This document shows, piece after piece, positions 6,563 to 11,378 of a DNA stretch of 11,378 bases. How positions within the stretch are numbered: position 1 is the first letter of the stretch; the number at the start of each line of letters is the position of its first letter. Location of the stretch: positions 1-11,378 of the forward strand of contig AXYY01000117.1 in the NCBI GenBank assembly GCA_000485475.1. The letters run 5' to 3'. The translations under genes and the position numbers were made by a program. The stretch is from Candidatus Ancillula trichonymphae ImTpAt. GTDB lineage: Bacteria; Actinomycetota; Actinomycetes; Actinomycetales; Bifidobacteriaceae. The notes under the pieces are model-generated. The model had not been told where the DNA came from, searched no databases, and saw only the letters and a program-made list of their open reading frames with translations.

Positions 6563-7876
6563 ATGAATGCACTTGATGTTCGTAGTGAGTTCCCCATGTT
6601 GGAGCCCGGCAGCGAGCGAAGAATTGGAACTGATGATGCGAAGTTGGTGTACTTGGATTCTGCAGCAACTGCGCTTAAGCCCAAGTGTGTGATTGCTCAG
6701 GAACTCGATTTCTACTCGCACAATACGGGTTCTGCGGGTCGTGGTGCGCATACACTTACCAATGAAGCCGGTGAAGCCATTGAGCGCGCGCGCAGAAAAC
6801 TTGTAGATTTCGCACTTTCTAGTGATGTTGCCGATGTAGAGAAAGAGAAGTGGACTGCGGTATTCACATCTGGTGCAACCATGGGGCTGAACATGCTTTC
6901 GCTCATGTTTCTACTGGGTAGTTTAAACAGCGATGAAAACAAGACAAGTCGATTTCAGCTAGATGATAAATGCAACATAATTTTATCCCGCGCAGAACAC
7001 CATTCCAACATAGTTCCATGGCAGCAAGTGTCCAAAATCACTGGTGCGCAGATTCGTTATCTTGACTTGCTGAATTCTGGAGAACTGGATTTGGAGCAAC
7101 TGAACAAACTAGTTGATGAAAATACTAAGGTGCTCTCGATTTCCCACGCCTCAAATGTCACTGGAGTTGTGCATGAAGTTGACAAAATAACCGCACATTT
7201 GGACAAGTTTACTGCGGGTAGTAGTCGACCAATTGTAATTCTTGATGCATGCCAGAGTGCGCCGCACATTCCGCTTGAACTTGATATAAGAGGTGTAGAT
7301 TTTGCAGTTGTTTCTGCGCACAAAGTTTACGGACCAAGTGGAGTTGGTGCAGTTCTAGGACAAAAGGATGCGTTCTTGGATGCGCCAGTTGTTATGAGCG
7401 GCGGTGGAATGGTTGAGCAAGTTGATGACTTCACAACTACTTTTCAGGCTCTTCCGAATAAATACGAGCCTGGTAGTTTTGCCACTGCCCAGATTCTTGC
7501 ATTTGCTGCTGCTTTGGATTTTGTCAGCAAGATTGGTTTTGCTGATATTCGTACGCATGAGAAAAACTTGACCAGTAAACTGCTGGAAGTTCGCAATATT
7601 TCAAGTGTTCGCATTCTTGGAGATGGTGTTTTGCTGGACAATAGACTTGGACTTGTTGCCTTTGAGCTGGCTGGTGTTCATCCGCATGATCTGGGCAATT
7701 ACCTCGATGAGCTGGGAATTGCAGTGCGCGTTGGACACCACTGCGCACAGCTTGTGCATAGGCGGTTCGGGGTGCAGTCATCCACTCGTGCTAGTCTAGG
7801 CATTTACAATACTACTGATGATGTTGACGCACTTATTAGCGGAATTGAATCAGCGAAGCGTTTTTTCGGAGTGTAG
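6563..7876 (+). CDS. sufS: SufS-type cysteine desulfurase (group II)
   Basis: This PLP enzyme removes sulfur from L-cysteine as an enzyme-bound persulfide for Fe-S cluster assembly. The 437 residues show LVYLDSAATALKP (28-40), SRAEHHSNIVPW (142-153), PLP-binding DACQSAPH (228-235), the Schiff-base lysine Lys254 in SAHKVYGPSG and active-site Cys394 in VRVGHHCAQ, all typical of SufS/CsdA. A Ser/Thr-free linker around 96-104 and an acidic insertion near 119-136 vary from the core but do not disrupt it. No sufBCD or sufU is adjacent, so its role in a SUF system is inferred. I chose ATG 6563; a longer reading from 6494 would include the promoter. The transcript appears leaderless. The stop directly abuts the uvrB start. 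Confidence 0.92.
   Translation: MNALDVRSEFPMLEPGSERRIGTDDAKLVYLDSAATALKPKCVIAQELDFYSHNTGSAGRGAHTLTNEAGEAIERARRKLVDFALSSDVADVEKEKWTAVFTSGATMGLNMLSLMFLLGSLNSDENKTSRFQLDDKCNIILSRAEHHSNIVPWQQVSKITGAQIRYLDLLNSGELDLEQLNKLVDENTKVLSISHASNVTGVVHEVDKITAHLDKFTAGSSRPIVILDACQSAPHIPLELDIRGVDFAVVSAHKVYGPSGVGAVLGQKDAFLDAPVVMSGGGMVEQVDDFTTTFQALPNKYEPGSFATAQILAFAAALDFVSKIGFADIRTHEKNLTSKLLEVRNISSVRILGDGVLLDNRLGLVAFELAGVHPHDLGNYLDELGIAVRVGHHCAQLVHRRFGVQSSTRASLGIYNTTDDVDALISGIESAKRFFGV
7868..7871 (+). promoter_or_regulatory. Ribosome binding site of uvrB within the desulfurase end
   Basis: GGAG lies five bases before the uvrB ATG, inside the last codons of the upstream gene. It fits coupled translation of an abutting gene pair. 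Confidence 0.65.
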
Positions 7877-9904
7877 ATGAAATATGCGGGTCGCACGAAC
7901 AAGAAGTTCGAAGTAGTCAGTGATTATACACCGTCGGGCGATCAACCAGCTGCGATTCAGGAGCTCGCAAGGCGCATCAATAACGGTGAGAAAGACATCG
8001 TTCTGCTCGGAGCAACGGGGACTGGAAAATCTGCAACAACTGCTTGGCTTATTGAGCAGGTTCAGCGCCCCACTTTAATTCTGGAGCCCAATAAAACGCT
8101 TGCTGCTCAGCTTGTTCAGGAGTTCCAGACGCTGATGCCGCACAATGCAATTGAGTATTTTGTTTCCTACTACGATTACTACCAGCCAGAAGTATACATT
8201 CCGCAGTCGGACACATTCATCGAGAAAGATTCGTCAATCAACGAGAATATTGAGCGCTTGAGGTATAGCACGACCAAGTCACTCTTGACGCGCAGAGACT
8301 GCGTAATTGTTAGTTCTGTGAGCTGCATTTACGGTCTGGGTTCTCCTGATGAATATCTGGCGCAGATGATTTTTCTTGCAAGGGGTGACACAGTTGATCA
8401 TACACAACTACTTAGAAAATTCGTCTCCATGCAGTACAATCGTAATGATGTGGCTTTTAAGCGTGGTAACTTTCGCGTGCGCGGTGATATTATCGAAATT
8501 ATTCCAGTCTATGAAGAACTCGCAGTTCGCATTGAACTTTTTGGAGATGAAGTAGACCGAATTTCCATGCTTGATCCGGTGACTGGCGATCTTGTGCGTG
8601 ACGAAGACGAGGTGCAGATTTTCCCAGCAACTCATTATGTTGCTAGTCCTGAGCGCATAAAAGCTGCAGTTGAAACAATTCAGGACGAGCTGCGCAATTG
8701 TGTTGAAAACTTCAGGAAGCAGGGAAAACTTGTTGAAGCACAACGCCTCGAGATGCGGACACAATTCGACATCGAGATGCTTGAACAAGTTGGAATGTGC
8801 AAGGGTGTTGAGAACTACTCGCGGCATTTTGATGGCCGTGCGTCTGGTAGTCCGCCTAATACACTACTGGACTTTTTTGATGATGACTATTTGCTGGTAA
8901 TCGATGAATCGCACATAACAGTTCCTCAAATTGGGGCAATGTTTAAGGGAGATGCTGCGCGGAAACGCAACTTGATTGATCACGGCTTCAGGCTCCCGAG
9001 CGCGAAGGACAACCGACCGCTGAAATGGAACGAGTTTTTGGAGCGCGTGGGGCAAACTGTCTACTTATCCGCAACTCCAGGCAGTTACGAACTTGAAAAA
9101 CAGGAGGAGTGCGGTGAAGAACCAGTTGAATTGATAATCCGCCCAACTGGATTGCTAGACCCCGAAATTCAGGTGCGTCCAATACGTGGACAAATTGATG
9201 ACTTGTATGATGAGATTCTGGAGCAAATTGCCGCACAAAACCGCATAATTGTTACCACCTTGACGAAGAATATGGCAGAAGATTTGAGCAAGTTTCTGCT
9301 CGGGCGCAATGTAAAAACAACTTATCTACATTCAGATGTTGACACACTCAAACGCGTTGAAATTCTGCGTGATCTGCGTCTTGGGGTGTTTGATGTACTG
9401 ATTGGAATCAACTTGCTGCGAGAAGGATTAGATCTACCAGAAGTTGGACTGGTCGCCATTTTGGATGCTGATAAACAGGGTTTTTTGCGATCTGCGCGTT
9501 CACTTATTCAAACAATTGGTCGTGCAGCTCGTAATGTGAACGGAAAAGTCATCATGTATGCAGGCGAAGTAACTCCGCAGATGCACGAGGCAATAACGGA
9601 AACGAACCGCCGCAGAGCTAAACAGAAGCTGTACAACAGGCAGCGCGGAATTACACCGCAACCACTCTCGAAGAAAATTACCGATTTAGACGAACAGCTT
9701 ACGCACGACGATGAAGTTGCAACGAAACTACCAGCCAAAAATGCGGGTGCAGATTTGTGCGGCCCAGAAAAGTTGCTTGAAATTGCAGATGAACTAACTA
9801 CTAAAATGCGGCAAGCAGCAACCGAGCTGAACTTCGAGCTGGCAGCGCGCCTACGAGATGAGATCAGCGACTTGAAGCACGAGTTCAAAAAGCAGCAAGA
9901 ATAA
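7877..9904 (+). CDS. uvrB: Excinuclease ABC subunit B, UvrB
   Basis: UvrB is the damage-verifying helicase-like subunit of nucleotide excision repair; it is loaded by UvrA and then recruits UvrC. The 675 residues match full-length UvrB. Visible motifs in order are Walker A GATGTGKS (45-52), the damage-probing beta-hairpin YYDYYQPEVYIPQ (98-110), DESH box (343-346), LSATPG (398-402 region), INLLREGLDLPEV (511-523), arginine-finger motif QTIGRAARN (545-553) and a C-terminal UVR domain (about 632-670, with NFELAARLRDEI) that contacts UvrC. The ATG at 7877 follows the upstream TAG with no gap and has GGAG five bases upstream. The pairing with a cysteine desulfurase is unlikely to be functional; they probably just share the leaderless promoter. 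No truncation or missing motif is seen. Confidence 0.98.
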   Translation: MKYAGRTNKKFEVVSDYTPSGDQPAAIQELARRINNGEKDIVLLGATGTGKSATTAWLIEQVQRPTLILEPNKTLAAQLVQEFQTLMPHNAIEYFVSYYDYYQPEVYIPQSDTFIEKDSSINENIERLRYSTTKSLLTRRDCVIVSSVSCIYGLGSPDEYLAQMIFLARGDTVDHTQLLRKFVSMQYNRNDVAFKRGNFRVRGDIIEIIPVYEELAVRIELFGDEVDRISMLDPVTGDLVRDEDEVQIFPATHYVASPERIKAAVETIQDELRNCVENFRKQGKLVEAQRLEMRTQFDIEMLEQVGMCKGVENYSRHFDGRASGSPPNTLLDFFDDDYLLVIDESHITVPQIGAMFKGDAARKRNLIDHGFRLPSAKDNRPLKWNEFLERVGQTVYLSATPGSYELEKQEECGEEPVELIIRPTGLLDPEIQVRPIRGQIDDLYDEILEQIAAQNRIIVTTLTKNMAEDLSKFLLGRNVKTTYLHSDVDTLKRVEILRDLRLGVFDVLIGINLLREGLDLPEVGLVAILDADKQGFLRSARSLIQTIGRAARNVNGKVIMYAGEVTPQMHEAITETNRRRAKQKLYNRQRGITPQPLSKKITDLDEQLTHDDEVATKLPAKNAGADLCGPEKLLEIADELTTKMRQAATELNFELAARLRDEISDLKHEFKKQQE

Positions 9905-9948
9905 ACTACTCAGGACCGCTCGGGGTGTAAGGGCGGGTACCCACAAGC

Positions 9949-10704
9949 TTACGTTGGTTTATCAGGAGTTGGCGCTATACTAATTGGTGCGACCTCAGGT
10001 GAACTGCCATTTTCTGGAGTGTCTTTTGGTGACGAGTCATCTTGAATCGCCGTTGTGGAACTGGACGGACTTGCTGAATTGCCATCTACACCTGAAATTT
10101 TGTATGCGGGCACTAACGAAGCGTTATGTTCAAGTGCAGCAACAGGCGTAATCTTGGTGACGAGCTTGCAGTGCTTGGGCGTGGTTATTGGCTTCGACCG
10201 GTCAAATGTCGACACTAGATCTTGCTCAACGAGGTCATCAAATATGCGTCCGATGACAATGTCGATGAGCCCGTCTGTGCGGTCATCTAGTATAATCGTT
10301 GGCTCGTTAAAATTGCCGGCAACTGTATATGCACTCGCGGTGGCATTTGCACCGAATCGGATCTGAGTATCATCAACAACCATGCCGGCATTATCAGTCT
10401 CAATTATTGAAAACCCCCGCAAACTCAAGGCATCTGCAACTGCATTTGCCAGTCCAGCTTTTGAAGTACCATTCAACACTCGTATACTTACTTCGCTTGG
10501 AGTAGCCGGTAAAACATCATCATCTATACACGGAGGTGGATATGCGGACTGCGAATTAAAATTGGTAGTATTACCCGCGAACAAAAGCGCCAGTATGAAG
10601 TATATGATCAGTAGAAAAACAGTTATAAAAATGCCAACAGAAAATGCAAATTTGGTTTTACGCTTCTCAATCGCATACTCCGAAGACAAGTTCTTACTCA
10701 ACAT
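9949..10704 (-). CDS. Membrane-anchored protein with LytR C-terminal domain
   Basis: The 251-residue protein has a basic N-terminus, one transmembrane helix (about 20-44), and an extracytoplasmic LytR_C domain (about 71-156) marked by VSIRVLNGTSKAGLANAVAD and LSLRGF. The low-complexity C-terminus (about 205-251) is rich in Ser, Pro, Asp and Thr and may span the wall. In actinobacteria this domain occurs in LytR-CpsA-Psr proteins and as stand-alone membrane proteins; here the catalytic LCP domain is absent, so it is not a complete LCP ligase, and its function is unknown. The ATG at 10704 is chosen because it lies seven bases after TATAAT; a longer reading to 10728 overlaps the -10 box. It converges with uvrB, leaving 44 bases between them. 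Confidence 0.85.
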   Translation of the reverse strand: MLSKNLSSEYAIEKRKTKFAFSVGIFITVFLLIIYFILALLFAGNTTNFNSQSAYPPPCIDDDVLPATPSEVSIRVLNGTSKAGLANAVADALSLRGFSIIETDNAGMVVDDTQIRFGANATASAYTVAGNFNEPTIILDDRTDGLIDIVIGRIFDDLVEQDLVSTFDRSKPITTPKHCKLVTKITPVAALEHNASLVPAYKISGVDGNSASPSSSTTAIQDDSSPKDTPENGSSPEVAPISIAPTPDKPT

Positions 10705-10711
10705 GCCCCTC

Positions 10712-10740
10712 ATTATACCACACTTCAACAGTAATATAAA
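10712..10740 (-). promoter_or_regulatory. Extended -10 promoter of the LytR_C-domain gene, leaderless type
   Basis: On the minus strand TGTGGTATAAT has its TATAAT at 10717-10712 and TG at 10720-10719. A weak -35 (TTTATA, 10740-10735) has a 17-base spacer. Seven bases (GAGGGGC) separate it from ATG 10704. The GAGGGG is too close to the ATG to act as a Shine-Dalgarno site, so a leaderless start is favoured. Confidence 0.8.
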
Positions 10741-10780
10741 AAATCTCGGCCATTTTCATGACCGAGATTTTTACTTTTTT
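10740..10780 (-). terminator. Rho-independent terminator, possibly bidirectional
   Basis: Arms at 10740-10753 and 10758-10771 form a 14-bp stem with one C-A mismatch and a TTTC loop. On the minus strand it is followed by a run of six T, so it most likely ends the secreted-protein pseudogene transcript before the LytR_C promoter. The plus-strand side also has T-rich sequence (TTACTTTTTT), but no gene lies there to terminate. Confidence 0.85.
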
Positions 10781-10877
10781 AGGTCGCGCAAACGACTAGC
10801 CAACTTTTATAAGGTCTATCCTCGTAAGTTCTACGTGTAGAGTTTTGTCGGGTTATTCTTACTCGTAGTGTTAGTAC
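10781..10877. other. Spacer between terminator and pseudogene end
   Basis: I see no gene, repeat or regulatory signal here. It is probably the untranslated 3' part of the pseudogene transcript or further decayed sequence. Confidence 0.4.
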
Positions 10878-11311
10878 TTACATAAATACCCCGAACGTGC
10901 CCTTAAGTGCTCCTTGAGTTTCATTAGTCACAACATCAAGCTCGTATGTTTCGCCCAGATATACATTCATTAACCCAATATTCTTCGCACAGTGAGGTCC
11001 AAAATTAAAAGAGGGTTGACTGTCCCATCACACCATCTCCCATCATCCCAAATCCAGTCATCGGCATATCCTTTTACATCTTCTACGATGAAAAACTCAG
11101 TATTATCCGCACCAGTATTTTTCACTTTAACATGAACCTTCGTCTTTGTTCCTTTATCATTATTTTCTGTCCAGAAGTGATCAGAGTTCTTACCAGATTT
11201 AATATCCTGTTCAGATGTGCGGACGGAGTGTTGGACGCATACGCGCTGTTTAAACCCCTACAACTAGCAATACTGCTAGTGTGCTAATGAATATATTTTT
11301 ACTATCTTCAT
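10878..11311 (-). pseudogene. Secreted protein pseudogene with multiple frameshifts
   Basis: From ATG 11311 the reading is MKIVK, then a shift near 11296 to IFISTLAVLLVVG (hydrophobic signal-peptide core), a shift near 11255 to LNSAYASNTPSA (a plausible signal peptidase I site after AYA), a shift near 11218 to TSEQDIKSGKNSDHFW through KVHVKVKNTGADNTEFF and DDWIWDDGRWCDG, and a shift near 11026 to SFNFGPHCAKNIG through ETYELDVVTNETQGALKGTF and TAA 10880-10878. The joined product is about 145 residues: a signal peptide plus a beta-rich domain with alternating hydrophobic residues, as in small extracellular immunoglobulin-like or DUF4352-like proteins, though the family is not recognised. No single frame covers it. 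Neighbouring genes are intact, which argues against a general indel error rate. Promoter, ribosome binding site and terminator all survive. Confidence 0.75.
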
Positions 11312-11316
11312 AAAAA

Positions 11317-11324
11317 CTCCTTTT
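11317..11324 (-). promoter_or_regulatory. Shine-Dalgarno site of the secreted-protein pseudogene
   Basis: AAAAGGAG on the minus strand lies five bases before ATG 11311. It is the clearest Shine-Dalgarno site in the window and fixes the ancestral start. Confidence 0.75.
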
Positions 11325-11347
11325 ATCCAGTTTACAGTTATTTGGAT

Positions 11348-11376
11348 ATTATACCACAGTAGAATTAGAATGCCAA
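11348..11376 (-). promoter_or_regulatory. Promoter of the secreted-protein pseudogene
   Basis: TTGGCA (11376-11371, five of six consensus bases) and TATAAT (11353-11348) are separated by 17 bases, with the extended element TGG in front of the -10 box. The predicted start is about 11341, leaving a leader of about 30 bases that holds the Shine-Dalgarno site. The promoter is intact although the gene is broken. Confidence 0.82.
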
Positions 11377-11378
11377 GT

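Noticed and set aside
9927..9952. Imperfect inverted repeat (GTAAG...CTTAC around GGGTACCC) between convergent uvrB and the LytR_C gene, as a shared terminator.
   Set aside because: The outer stem is only five pairs, the inner part has a mismatch and a tight loop, and there is no T-run on either strand.
11263..11280. Perfect 7-bp inverted repeat (ACTAGCA / TGCTAGT, loop ATAC) as an operator or recombination site.
   Set aside because: It lies inside the signal-peptide coding part of the pseudogene, where Leu-Ala-Val codons with CTAG steps produce such palindromes by chance. There is no second copy.
11292..11299. Short A-run at the first frameshift of the secreted-protein gene as a phase-variation switch.
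   Set aside because: The run is only five A, and several further shifts downstream would still break the frame, so decay is a better explanation than slippage control.

Overview
The window looks like chromosomal DNA from a host-adapted or genome-reducing actinobacterium of moderate GC, mid-40s percent by eye. Four things support this: a Tad/Flp remnant in the actinobacterial arrangement (DUF4244-type pilin, TadE, Rv3654c-like TadE-like protein), a LytR C-terminal-domain membrane protein, leaderless-looking start sites, and several decaying genes among intact housekeeping genes. A Bifidobacteriales-like or similar small-genome lineage is a guess. No rRNA, tRNA, IS element or CRISPR array was seen.

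Layout. Positions 1-2126 (+) hold the end of an unrecognised gene, then hisH (glutaminase subunit of imidazole-glycerol-phosphate synthase) and a XerC-type tyrosine recombinase, packed as one operon. Positions 2140-2280 hold a consensus promoter and a small SRP (4.5S) RNA gene. Positions 2308-5476 (+) hold an extended -10 promoter, a MurG-MurC fusion protein and an overlapping ftsQ, which is a shortened piece of the division/cell-wall (dcw) cluster. Positions 5473-6402 (-) have no intact gene. By joining reading frames I read three consecutive pseudogenes there: a Flp pilin, tadE and a tadF-like gene. Positions 6528-9904 (+) hold a leaderless-looking promoter, a SufS-type cysteine desulfurase and uvrB, which directly abut. 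Positions 9949-10740 (-) hold a LytR_C-domain membrane protein with another leaderless-looking promoter. Positions 10740-11376 (-) hold a secreted-protein pseudogene with about four frameshifts that keeps its promoter, Shine-Dalgarno site and terminator.

The intact genes cover lipid II synthesis (MurC adds L-Ala to UDP-MurNAc; MurG adds GlcNAc to lipid I), septum assembly (FtsQ), membrane targeting (SRP RNA), chromosome dimer resolution (XerC), sulfur mobilisation for Fe-S clusters (SufS) and nucleotide excision repair (UvrB). The decayed genes are all surface or secreted functions, which fits loss of environment-facing structures while core functions are kept.

The main points of interest are the fossil Tad pilus operon, the MurG-MurC fusion, and a recurring GTGGTATAAT extended -10 promoter that in three cases places the predicted transcription start at or next to the start codon. 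I saw no convincing new defence or mobile system.
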